Shown here piece by piece: positions 27,253 through 35,374 of a stretch of DNA of 64,000 nt (positions within the stretch are counted from its first letter, which is position 1; every line of letters starts with the position of its first letter). The stretch spans positions 124,001 to 188,000 of the forward strand of contig CAZVFC010000006.1 of the NCBI GenBank assembly GCA_964625855.1, read 5' to 3'. A program made the translations under genes and the position numbers. The notes beneath the pieces are model-generated. The model worked only from the letters and a program-made list of their open reading frames with translations. It searched no databases and was not told where the DNA came from. The DNA comes from JAPLUA01 sp964625855. GTDB taxonomy: Bacteria > Verrucomicrobiota > Verrucomicrobiia > Limisphaerales > UBA8199.

Positions 27253-27954
27253 CTATAGCTGCGCTTTGTGGTCGAAGGCGAAGCGGAGCAGGCTATGGCT
27301 CCCGTTCAGCTCGAGTTTATGGGAGATGTTTTGGCGATGCGTCTCGACCGTGCGGACACTGCACTCGAGCAGTCCGGCGATCTCCTTGCTGGTGCGGTCT
27401 TCGGCAATCAGCTTGAGAACCTGCCGTTCCGTGGCCGTGAGCCTGGCCAGCCCTTGCTTTTGGTGCTGCAAGGCCTCGCGGGCGTCGTTGCGGCGCACCA
27501 GCGCCCCCGAAAGGACGGGGCTGATGTAACAGTCGCCGTCCGCCACGCGGTGGATGGCTTGGAGCAAATCTGTGACGGCGGTTTCTTTGAGCAGATAGCC
27601 TTTGAAGCCCAGGTTCAGGGCTTCATTCAGCAGGGCCTCCTCGGGGTCCATCGTGAGGATGATCAACTCGACGCCCAGGCACTGCCGGGCCAAGAGCCGG
27701 CCGAGCTGGAGCGCGTTGCACTTGGGCATGTGAATGTCCAATACCGCCACCGCCGGCTGAAGTTCCCGGATCAACCGCCAGGCCTGCTCCCCGTCCGCCG
27801 CTTCACCAATCAGGCGCAACGAGGAATCGCCGGCGATGATGTCGCGCAAGCCCCGGCGGAAGATGGGGTGGTCATCGGCGATCAGGACGGTGATGGGGCG
27901 TGTTGGGTGCATGATGGGGTAGATGGAATCAACCCTCCGTTCTGCCTTCTTCAT
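27253..27954 (-). CDS. NarL/LuxR-family response regulator
   Basis: A receiver domain (TVLIADDHPIFRRGLRDII, phospho-acceptor Asp in VAVLDIHMPKC, Lys in GYLLKETAV) is followed by a LuxR-type helix-turn-helix (LTATERQVLKLIAEDRTSKE, then LECSVRTVETHRQNISHKL). It should be phosphorylated by the kinase just upstream, whose stop overlaps this ATG (27952-27954) as ATGA. An in-frame ATG at 27912 (MHPTRPITVLIADDH) is a possible alternative start that fits the family length better. It probably controls the secreted-protein operon downstream. Confidence 0.9.
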   Translation of the reverse strand: MKKAERRVDSIYPIMHPTRPITVLIADDHPIFRRGLRDIIAGDSSLRLIGEAADGEQAWRLIRELQPAVAVLDIHMPKCNALQLGRLLARQCLGVELIILTMDPEEALLNEALNLGFKGYLLKETAVTDLLQAIHRVADGDCYISPVLSGALVRRNDAREALQHQKQGLARLTATERQVLKLIAEDRTSKEIAGLLECSVRTVETHRQNISHKLELNGSHSLLRFAFDHKAQL

Positions 27955-29768
27955 TCTGCCTTCCTCATTCTGATTAGTGGTACATCCACCGTCAGCCGCG
28001 TGCCTTGGCCGGACTGCGATTTGATCGCGACCCGTCCTCCCATCATTTTGGCGCGCTCGGCAATTTGCCGCAAGCCGAAGCCTCGCTGGTCCGGCGGGGT
28101 GGAATCCAGTTCGCGGGGCTCGAAACCACGGCCATTGTCCTCGACAACCAGGCGAAGGCCGGCTTGCGTTTTCGCCAGGTTGATTTTGGCCTCCGAGGCC
28201 TGGGCATGTTTGAGGATGTTGTTCAGCGCTTCCTGGGTGATCCGATACAGGTTGGCCTCGAATTCCGGCGGCAGCAGGCCATCCACCTCCGTCAGATGGA
28301 CGGCCATGGATATGCCGGATGCCTGCGCGGTCTTGTGCAGTGTGGCTTGTGTGGCCTTGGTGAACCCCAACTCGTCGAGCAGCCCGGGACGGAGATTGTG
28401 CGCCATGCGCCGGGCCTGCTGCAGGGCCTGTCTGGCCGTCTCCGCAATGTCTTTCAGCCGCGCCACCGTGCCGGGCGGGTTCTGCTCCTGGGACAGGCTC
28501 AACTGCGCTTGGCTGGCCATCACCAGCAAGTCCTGCCCCAACCCGTCGTGCAATTCGCGCGCCACGCGCCGACGCTCTTCCTCCTGCGCGGTGATGAGCC
28601 GTCCACCGAGTTCATACGCGGACGCCTCGGCGCGCCGGCGCCGGATTCGCTGTGCCAGCAAAGCGACAATCGTCAGCGCCTGCAGCATCATGATGCCGAG
28701 TGCGCCTGCGACGTACCACCGGCAGCGCTCCCACGCCGACGCCTGCCGGAAACGAACGATGCTGCCGGGTGGCAACTGTCGCTCATCTATGTACCACCGC
28801 TGCAGCTCGCGCCAGTCGAACGTGGGCCGGCTGGCACCGATCACGAGCGGCGGGATTTGCCCGGCCGGCTCGCCGCCCAGCACGCGAGCGGCGAGCCGGG
28901 CGGTCTCGCGGCCAAGCGTATCGCTGGAAACGAGCCGGCCACCGATGATTCCGTGGCCGAGTTGTTCCTCAAAAATCCCAAACACGGGCGCGTTGGCTGC
29001 CGCACGGAGCTGATGCAGTGCTTTCATCTGTTCGTGGGGGACGCCCGCAGCGTCCACCAAAAGCATCCCATACACCAGGACCGACCGGGGGGGCAGTGCT
29101 GTCACTTGATGGCACACCACGGTGAATGGTTTTTTGTTGAGCCAGACAAACCGCACCCGGTTCGTGAACGAGTCCCAGGCCTGCCGAGCCTCGGCCACCC
29201 AGAGCCGTTCGAGCGGAGAGTCCCCCAGCACGACCGCGATATTGGTCGTCGCCGGCAGTGCGTGCAGAATGTTCTCGATGCTGGCGAGCAGGTCCATTTG
29301 AAAGGCCATCCCGGTATCGTTCGAGCCGAAGGGTAGCATCCGCAGCATCCGGCTTTCGATCCCGCCGAGCACGACGGGCGTGGCTGGGAACACAGCGGCG
29401 CGCTGCCGCCACCAAAACTGGGCTGCCCCCGCCCCAACGGGCACGACCAGCTCTGGTGGATGCTCCGCGTAGAGGGCGCGTAAGTATTTCGCGACCGCCG
29501 CCTCCGCCTGCGGGTCGCCTGCCCGGGACGCCGCCAGGCTGGCATCATAGAACTCGATGGGCGCCGGCGACTGCTCCGCCAGTTCCGTTTTGAATACCGC
29601 CGTGAAGGTGTTCCACGGCGCAAAGTCGCGGTCGTAGGATTCCAAAACCAACACCCGCTTCGCTACGCTGGCTGGCGCGCCCGCGCCCCGTTCGCCGACC
29701 CAGAGCAGAAGCGCAACCGGTACAGCCGTCAGCGCCAATCGCTTTCGTTGAAGAAGCGTGCGCATCAT
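27951..29768 (-). CDS. NarX-type sensor histidine kinase with periplasmic ABC-binding-like sensor
   Basis: I favour a start at 29768 (MMRTLLQRKRLALTAVPVAL), giving an N-terminal membrane anchor and 605 residues; the frame is open to 29897. A periplasmic region (about 35-330) resembles ABC-type substrate-binding sensors (RVLVLESYDRDFAPWNTFTA; PELVVPVGAGAAQF). A second membrane helix (WYVAGALGIMMLQALTIVAL) leads to the HisKA_3 dimerisation motif RRVARELHDGLGQDLL with the phospho-His, then a HATPase domain (NILKHAQAS; VVEDNGRGFEP; GFGLRQIAERAKMMGG). It should sense an extracellular ligand and phosphorylate the overlapping NarL-type regulator, and perhaps the lone receiver. Confidence 0.88.
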   Translation of the reverse strand: MMRTLLQRKRLALTAVPVALLLWVGERGAGAPASVAKRVLVLESYDRDFAPWNTFTAVFKTELAEQSPAPIEFYDASLAASRAGDPQAEAAVAKYLRALYAEHPPELVVPVGAGAAQFWWRQRAAVFPATPVVLGGIESRMLRMLPFGSNDTGMAFQMDLLASIENILHALPATTNIAVVLGDSPLERLWVAEARQAWDSFTNRVRFVWLNKKPFTVVCHQVTALPPRSVLVYGMLLVDAAGVPHEQMKALHQLRAAANAPVFGIFEEQLGHGIIGGRLVSSDTLGRETARLAARVLGGEPAGQIPPLVIGASRPTFDWRELQRWYIDERQLPPGSIVRFRQASAWERCRWYVAGALGIMMLQALTIVALLAQRIRRRRAEASAYELGGRLITAQEEERRRVARELHDGLGQDLLVMASQAQLSLSQEQNPPGTVARLKDIAETARQALQQARRMAHNLRPGLLDELGFTKATQATLHKTAQASGISMAVHLTEVDGLLPPEFEANLYRITQEALNNILKHAQASEAKINLAKTQAGLRLVVEDNGRGFEPRELDSTPPDQRGFGLRQIAERAKMMGGRVAIKSQSGQGTRLTVDVPLIRMRKAE

Positions 29769-30033
29769 CGTAATCGTTCTGCCGAACCGCCTGACCATAT
29801 TATTTGTCGTCGTCCATCCGATCAAGCCGGATCGTTTACATTGATAAAGAGAAAGCCGTTTAACGACGCCTTCGAATTGTCCGGCATGACGCACCACGGC
29901 GAATCGAAGGATGCGGCGGACATTTCATAGCACTCGCGCATCGGCAGCCAGGCGGGATCCCCTTCCGTCACGAATGCTCGCGGCTTGACTTGGCGGCGCG
30001 GGACCGGACACTTCCGAAAGCGCTGATGAATTT

Positions 30034-31086
30034 GTGACCAGGCACCCGAAGAACAACGTGACACTGAGAGACGTTGCGCGTGAAGCCAACGTCTCGCTCT
30101 CGGCTGTTTCTTATGTGCTGAACGACAGCCGGCACGCCCAGCGCATTAGCCAGCCCACCAAGGAGCGCATTTGGCAGGCGGCGCGGCGGCTGCAGTATAA
30201 TTCCGATCCTATTGGTCGTGCCTTGCAGCGCGGCTACACCAACCAGGTTACCCTGTTGATCGTTTCGTGGAACCTCGCCACTTCTCACGCCGCCACCGCC
30301 ATGGCGATCAGTCGGGCGGCCTCGCGGCACGAGCTTCAGCTCACCGTTCATGTGGCCGATGAGGACAAGGCCGCCGAGTCTTTCTTGCGCCGCTCCATGC
30401 TGCATAAGCAGGGCGGCATCCTCGTGCTTTGGGATTCGCCCGCAATGCAGGAGAGTTTTCTGACGCAACTGGCCAAGGAAGCAATCCCAGTCATTGATTT
30501 GCTGCCTGACAGCCCGCCCGGCATCTCCGTGGTAACGCCCGACCGCGAAGATGCTTTTTTCCGCGGCACACAGCACCTGATCGAGCTGGGGCATCGGCGG
30601 ATCGCATTGATTTGCGACCCAATCGCGCGGCAGAAGACGACGCTGCGCAAACTGGCCGGGTATCGGCGCGCGTTGGTTGGGGCGGGTTTTGATTTCGATG
30701 AGACGGGGATTGAGAAGGTCAGAGAATTTGGCTTTGAGGGAGGCTATGAGGGATTTCGCAGCCTCATCGGGCGCTGGGCGGACGTGACGGGCGTTTTCTG
30801 CATCAATGACGCCATGGCGTTGGGCGTTATTGCCGCCGCACGAGAAGCCGGCCGAAGCTGCCCACGGGACCTTTCGGTGATTGGGTTCGGTGACTCCGTA
30901 GTGGGAAACTACTTTCATCCAAGGCTTACCACTTTTGGGCTTTCATCCGACCGGGTGGCGGAAGAGGCGTTAGCCTTGGTGGTTCATCAACGGAAGAACC
31001 CGGGCCAAGGCCCGCAAACCGTCCTTATCCCCGAGGACATGATTCTGCGTGAGTCCACAGCCTGCGCTCCCATAAGGCAGCACTGA
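30034..31086 (+). CDS. LacI-family transcriptional regulator
   Basis: The N-terminal helix-turn-helix VTLRDVAREANVSLSAVSYV with the hinge DPIGRALQRGYTNQ, and a periplasmic-binding-protein-like sugar domain (GYRRALVGAGFDFD; GVFCINDAMALGVIAAAREA; ISVIGFGDS-like segment LSVIGFGDSVVGNYFHP), identify a 350-residue LacI-type regulator. The start is a GTG at 30034. Two downstream promoters carry near-identical TTAAACG-type palindromes at 31169 and 32240, which I infer are its operators. A weaker half-match lies upstream at 29852-29863. The ligand is probably a sugar but cannot be named. Confidence 0.9.
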   Translation: MTRHPKNNVTLRDVAREANVSLSAVSYVLNDSRHAQRISQPTKERIWQAARRLQYNSDPIGRALQRGYTNQVTLLIVSWNLATSHAATAMAISRAASRHELQLTVHVADEDKAAESFLRRSMLHKQGGILVLWDSPAMQESFLTQLAKEAIPVIDLLPDSPPGISVVTPDREDAFFRGTQHLIELGHRRIALICDPIARQKTTLRKLAGYRRALVGAGFDFDETGIEKVREFGFEGGYEGFRSLIGRWADVTGVFCINDAMALGVIAAAREAGRSCPRDLSVIGFGDSVVGNYFHPRLTTFGLSSDRVAEEALALVVHQRKNPGQGPQTVLIPEDMILRESTACAPIRQH

Positions 31087-31126
31087 CGGGATTCGCCTGA
31101 GGCGCGAAAAAAGGCTCAAGAAGTTG

Positions 31127-31154
31127 TTGACTCGGCAGTCGAATTCTGCATAAT
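31127..31154 (+). promoter_or_regulatory. Promoter of the PEP-CTERM protein gene
   Basis: TTGACT (31127-31132) and CATAAT (31149-31154) are spaced by 16 bp, close to the sigma-70 consensus. The LacI-type operator starts 14 bp after the -10 box, over the expected transcription start and early transcript. The layout matches the promoter at 32197. Confidence 0.55.
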
Positions 31155-31168
31155 TAGCATGTTCGCAG

Positions 31169-31180
31169 TTAAACGTGTAA
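31169..31180. promoter_or_regulatory. Candidate LacI-family operator 1
   Basis: TTAAACGTGTAA is a near-palindrome with the central CG typical of LacI-family operators, differing by one base from the perfect site at 32240-32251. It lies just downstream of a -10 box, 14 bp before the gene at 31194 starts. Confidence 0.55.
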
Positions 31181-31193
31181 CCCAGTTCCAAAC

Positions 31194-32096
31194 ATGAAAA
31201 CTCTTCGCCTTTTCTCTCCTGCCTTAGCCATCACTGCCGGCTTGATGCTTGGGTTCCTCCACCAGGCCTGCGGTTCCGTCAGCTACTCGACTCCCGGAGC
31301 AACCTACTCGCAGAATTTCGACTCGCTGCCCAGCGCACCGGAAAATGTCTCCCTTGGAGCCTCCCCCATTGGATGGGTGGATGATACGACAACCCCTGGG
31401 GCCAGCCAGTTCAGTATTCTCGGCTGGTACCTATATCACCCGACATTGCAAACCGAGGGTGGGGCCAACGGGCACCAGCGCATGCGCATCGGACCCGGCA
31501 GCTCAAACACCGGCGCGTTTTGGAGTTTTGGCAGTTCCGGCAGCACAGAACGGGCGCTGGGCGATATCGGATCGAATACCCTAACGCCTACTCCGCCTAC
31601 TCCACCGCTGGACATCTACATGGGCTTGCGCCTGCAAAACGACACCGGGGTCACACTGGAACGCTTCACGCTTACCTACAACGGCGAGCAGTGGCGTGAC
31701 GGAGGAACCACCACAACTGGTTCGCTTCCGCAAACGATGAATTTCATGTGGAGCACGACCGCCACGGCAATCAACGACCCCAACGACTTGTTCACGCCCG
31801 TCGCCGCCTTGGATTTCACGAGCCCGGTTTACGGTGCCACCGCTGGTATTGCGGTGGACGGAAACGCAGCGGGCAGAGTGAACGGCATCACCGCGATCGT
31901 GACCGGCTTTTCCTGGGCCCCCGGGACCGACCTGTGGTTGCGCTGGGACGACGTCAACAACTCTGGCAACGACCATGGCCTGGCCATTGATGACCTGGTC
32001 TTCATTGCGGAGGTTCCGGAACCGTCCGTATTCGCGTTGCTTGCGCTCGGCGGGGCGACTGTTCTGGCCCTCCGCCGCCGCCAGGCAATCCCCTGA
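31194..32096 (+). CDS. PEP-CTERM sorting-signal secreted protein
   Basis: The 300-residue product has a signal peptide (about 1-27, LMLGFLHQACGS) and a C-terminal PEP-CTERM tail: VPEPSVFALLALGGATVLAL followed by basic RRRQ. An exosortase should recognise and cleave this tail at the outer surface; no exosortase gene is in the window. The body is beta-rich and Gly/Ser/Thr-rich (GASPIGWVDDTTTPGASQFS), with a segment DLWLRWDDVNNSGNDHGLAI near the end, as in other PEP-CTERM proteins of unknown role. A strong terminator follows at 32117. Transcription is probably repressed by the adjacent LacI regulator. Confidence 0.85.
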   Translation: MKTLRLFSPALAITAGLMLGFLHQACGSVSYSTPGATYSQNFDSLPSAPENVSLGASPIGWVDDTTTPGASQFSILGWYLYHPTLQTEGGANGHQRMRIGPGSSNTGAFWSFGSSGSTERALGDIGSNTLTPTPPTPPLDIYMGLRLQNDTGVTLERFTLTYNGEQWRDGGTTTTGSLPQTMNFMWSTTATAINDPNDLFTPVAALDFTSPVYGATAGIAVDGNAAGRVNGITAIVTGFSWAPGTDLWLRWDDVNNSGNDHGLAIDDLVFIAEVPEPSVFALLALGGATVLALRRRQAIP

Positions 32097-32116
32097 TAGC
32101 TCCAAGAGGCGTTCTG

Positions 32117-32146
32117 GCGCGCAGGCGATCGCCTGCGCGCCTTTTT
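32117..32146 (+). terminator. Intrinsic terminator after the PEP-CTERM gene
   Basis: A perfect 24-bp palindrome (32117-32140; 10-bp stem with GATC at the turn) is followed by CTTTTTG (T-run 32142-32146). Confidence 0.85.
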
Positions 32147-32196
32147 GCTTTTGCGTGCGAGTAACCTCCGCCCCCGCAAAAAGGTCACAATCTCCG

Positions 32197-32226
32197 TTGA
32201 CAAGCGGATGGCGCCCGCCGTAATCT
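32197..32226 (+). promoter_or_regulatory. Promoter of the split surface-protein gene
   Basis: TTGACA (32197-32202) and TAATCT (32221-32226) with an 18-bp spacer. The LacI-type operator begins 13 bp after the -10 box, almost the same geometry as at 31127-31180. Confidence 0.6.
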
Positions 32227-32239
32227 TGGCTTGGCCATA

Positions 32240-32251
32240 TTAAACGTTTAA
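32240..32251. promoter_or_regulatory. Candidate LacI-family operator 2
   Basis: TTAAACGTTTAA is a perfect 12-bp palindrome with central CG, the hallmark of LacI-family binding sites. It covers the presumed transcription start of the downstream gene and pairs with the one-mismatch site at 31169-31180. Confidence 0.6.
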
Positions 32252-32395
32252 CCATTGGCGTGATGAAAGCATGGCATCTGCTCCTTCCGAGGCTGACCAA
32301 AGCCGGTTTTCCAAAGTGCTGCCTCCTTCCGCCGGTTATCCGTGAGGGTCTCCCCGATCAACAGAAACGGAACGTTCGTTTCGCCCATTGAACCT

Positions 32396-33652
32396 ATGCG
32401 CACAACAACTCTGATAACTCCTCTGGTTGCCCTCGCGGCACTCGTCATCAACGCCTCGGCGCAGACAGTGCTGGTGCCGCTCTCGATGTTCGGCACAAAC
32501 AATGATGGAACCGTGCGGCCAAGCGACGAAGCGTTCCTGACCCCGGACACGCTCCAGCGGGGCTTGGCCTACAATCCAACCACGGGTCATCTACTGATCG
32601 CCAACCGCAACCCGCTGGGTGCTGAATCCATCGCCGTGGTGGACGGCGAGTACGGCACCAACATCACCTCTCTCCAGGGTTTCAGTCCAGTCCTCGGCGG
32701 GCATGATCAGTTTGCCTTGAACCTGGTAGGCGTGTCCGATGATGGATCCATCTATGTGGGCAATCTGACGACCACCCTTGTGCCGCCGCAGTTTCGGCTC
32801 TATCGCTGGTCGGACGAAAACGCGGGCGGAAGCGTGGCGGTGTTCTTCGCGGACCCCAGCAACGGTGCCGCCACCGCAGGCGATGATCGTCGTTGGGGCG
32901 ATACCATGGCGGTGCGCGGCTCAGGCATGAACACCGAAGTGCTCCTCGCGTCCCGTGGCACCTTGTTCGCCATCCTCCGTCCAACCGCTCCCGATCTCTC
33001 CTCTTTCACCGCTACCACGTTCAACCTGCCGGTTCCGAACGACTCTCTGGGATACGCAGTTGCCTTCGGGCCTGGCAATACCTTCTATGCAAAATCCGCA
33101 TCGAGTGCCGGAAACCCCCTCTACTTGATCAGTTACGATTACGGCGCGGGCACGGCGGCTGTATCCAATGTTTGGACCACCAGCCAGTTTCCGGGCCGGA
33201 CCGGCTCCGTCGGCGTGAACCTGGCCAGCAACCTGATGGCCACCATTGAAATGACGGCCGGAAGCGCCAACGACATCGCCCGGCTGTATGACATCTCTGC
33301 CATCGCCAATCCGCCGGTGCTCTTGGATCGGCAGGAGTTCTTCTCGACGAACGCGAACAATATCTTCGCCGGGTCGGTCACCTGGGGCACGAATGGCAAC
33401 CTCTATATGCTCGACGCGGCGAACGGCTTGGTTGGCTACAGTCTCGCCGCCGGCACCGCCTCCTTGCCGGTCCGGATCATTCAGGAACCGATCGGCAAGG
33501 TGATGCAGATCACCTCCAACTACGTCTTCACCGCGGGAGCGGACGGCAGCCTGCCGCTGTCTTACCAATGGCAGTTCAATTCCAATGATATTGTCGGCGC
33601 GACAAGCGACTCCCTTCCGTTGAACAACCTGGCTATAACGAATGATGGCTAA
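32396..33652 (+). CDS. 5' part of a split secreted protein: propeller-like region and Ig-like domain cut by a stop
   Basis: I choose ATG 32396 because it gives a signal peptide (MRTTTLITPLVALAALVINA, SAQ); a GTG at 32342 is also in frame. About 370 residues of repeated beta strands follow (LQRGLAYNPTTGHLLIANRN; VGVSDDGSIYVGNL; VTWGTNGNLYMLDAANGLVG), suggesting a beta-propeller. An Ig-like domain then begins (LPLSYQWQFNSNDIVGAT). It is interrupted at TAA 33650-33652, exactly where the conserved strand would read NDG-x-YTFIASNS. The same frame continues without a shift into the next part (to 34618). A nonsense mutation, readthrough or a base error would all explain this. The promoter and operator at 32197-32251 belong to it. 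Confidence 0.65.
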   Translation: MRTTTLITPLVALAALVINASAQTVLVPLSMFGTNNDGTVRPSDEAFLTPDTLQRGLAYNPTTGHLLIANRNPLGAESIAVVDGEYGTNITSLQGFSPVLGGHDQFALNLVGVSDDGSIYVGNLTTTLVPPQFRLYRWSDENAGGSVAVFFADPSNGAATAGDDRRWGDTMAVRGSGMNTEVLLASRGTLFAILRPTAPDLSSFTATTFNLPVPNDSLGYAVAFGPGNTFYAKSASSAGNPLYLISYDYGAGTAAVSNVWTTSQFPGRTGSVGVNLASNLMATIEMTAGSANDIARLYDISAIANPPVLLDRQEFFSTNANNIFAGSVTWGTNGNLYMLDAANGLVGYSLAAGTASLPVRIIQEPIGKVMQITSNYVFTAGADGSLPLSYQWQFNSNDIVGATSDSLPLNNLAITNDG

Positions 33653-34618
33653 TACACTTTTATTGCGAGCAACAGCCTCGGCGCGGTGACCAGCACCGCT
33701 GCCAAGCTCACCGTCGTGCCGCGCTACGGTGACCTGGTGGTTTACGATCCGTTCGACTACACACCTGGCAGCACGCTGAACAACGTCGGTGGCTGGAGCA
33801 TTACGTCAGCCGCTGAAAACGGAGTCGTCGAGGCGGGGAATCTGTCCGTCCCGGGCTTGCGGGACTCTGTCGGGAACCGGTACACCTTGACGGGTAGCAC
33901 GAGTATGCGGAAGCCGTTCGGTGAGTATACTAATGGCACGGTTTACTTCTCGTTCGCATTTCGCTTGGACAACCCGGGCACGTCAACCGGCAGCGAAACC
34001 TTCGCCGGCCTTTCCTACGGCACCTCGACGGCTTTCCCCATAAAGATCAACTTGATCGGCGACGGATCAGGGTCTTACCAGCTCGGCCTCTACAAACGCG
34101 GCGCGACCGCATACGGGAGCGTTGACACAACTCACACTTTCACCAGCGCCGATACCGTGTTCGTCGTGGGCAGACTCCGGTTCGTGGATGGCGAAGCCAA
34201 CAACTTGATAGACATGTGGGTAAACCCGTCGCCTTTGACCTTTGGCCTGGACACGCCTCCGCCAGCGACAATCGCAGATGTCGGACTCGGGCAAACCGAT
34301 GATCCAAGCATAGACCGTTTCTTCATGCGGTGGTCCAGCGGTTATCCGAAGCGCACCTATGACGAGGTGCGTGTCGGCTTTTCTTGGGCCGAAGTCACTC
34401 CTCCGGCGCCCCCGGTGCTGGGCATCGAATTGAGCGGCACGAACGTGATTCTCTCGTGGGCGACGAACCTCGTTGGCTACACGCTGCAAGCCATTCCCAC
34501 CTTTAATGACGTCAATGGCTGGCAAGCCGTGAGCGAACCCGTGGTGGTCCAGAATGAAAGCAACACGGTGACGGTCGGGGCCTCGGGGCAGACCAGGTTC
34601 TTCCGGCTGGCGCAGTAA
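33653..34618 (+). pseudogene. 3' part of the split secreted protein: rest of Ig-like domain and shared C-terminal module
   Basis: Directly after the TAA at 33650-33652 the same frame continues YTFIASNSLGAVTSTAAKLT, the missing last strands of the Ig-like domain, and then a ~270-residue module (VVYDPFDYTPGSTLNNVGGW to YDEVRVGFSWAEVTPPAPP). That module is clearly homologous to the C-terminus of the secreted hydrolase at 10421-13888. The end is TRFFRLAQ. A separate start is possible at ATG 33686, but it would lie inside the Ig strand, so the two parts are one gene by origin. Confidence 0.65.
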
Positions 34619-34645
34619 GACCCGAACCTACAACGAAGCTATAAA

Positions 34646-35374
34646 GTGAAATCCACAGATCAGATCAAATCCCGGTCGTTAGCCGAACGGCGCGGTTTCA
34701 CCCTCATCGAATTGCTGGTCGTCATTGCGATCATCGCCATCCTCGCGGCCATGCTGTTGCCGGCCCTGGCCAAGGCCAAGGACAAGGCGAAGCGGATTAA
34801 CTGCCTGAGCAACTGCCGGCAGGTCGGGCTTGGGTCGCAGATGTACGCCAACGACTACAATGGGCATCTGCTTAACGACACGCGCGGTCAACCGCCGGGC
34901 GTCAAGCTGAATGGGGACGATGACCTTGCTTGGCTCCACCCTGTTTACGTGCCCGCACTGAAAGCCTTCACTTGCCCGGGCACGCACAATTCCATCCGCA
35001 CCAATCTCACCCTGGATCCCTGGGCAAATATCAGCATCCTTCGCGACCTGATGGACAATGCCCCGGGCGGGGCCAAGGGCACGAACGGCCACAGCTTCGA
35101 AGTCCTGGGGGAAATCAGGACCAAGAAGGTCACCCAGCAGTTCGCCAGCACCTATGCGCTCCAGTACAACACCGAGAACAAGGGAATGGTACCGGGTCCG
35201 TCCGCCCTCTGGTTCCTGCATGATGCCGATGACGCGGGAAAGAATGTCGAATGGGATTCGCTGGATAACCACGGTGCGGAAGGCGGCAATGTAATCTACT
35301 GCGATGGCCACGCCATCTGGGCCACCAGCAAACGCCGCGCGAAGGAGTGGAAGATCACCCGCGATTCCACTTAG
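34646..35374 (+). CDS. Prepilin-like protein (type II secretion/pseudopilin N-terminus)
   Basis: The GTG at 34646 starts a protein with the prepilin peptidase site and hydrophobic helix RRGFTLIELLVVIAIIAILA, cleaved after Gly with Phe methylation expected. The rest (about 60-242) is a globular domain ending in GGNVIYCDGHAIWATSKR, the H-X9-DG-like tail common in the expanded prepilin-like families of Verrucomicrobia and Planctomycetes. It starts 27 bp after the split surface gene, so it is probably co-transcribed. Function is unknown; such proteins may form pseudopili or sit in the inner membrane. Confidence 0.85.
   Translation: MKSTDQIKSRSLAERRGFTLIELLVVIAIIAILAAMLLPALAKAKDKAKRINCLSNCRQVGLGSQMYANDYNGHLLNDTRGQPPGVKLNGDDDLAWLHPVYVPALKAFTCPGTHNSIRTNLTLDPWANISILRDLMDNAPGGAKGTNGHSFEVLGEIRTKKVTQQFASTYALQYNTENKGMVPGPSALWFLHDADDAGKNVEWDSLDNHGAEGGNVIYCDGHAIWATSKRRAKEWKITRDST

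Noticed and set aside
27268..29013. A 581-codon open frame on the plus strand
   Set aside because: It is antisense to the NarL-type regulator and kinase genes; its product is low-complexity and unlike any protein family.
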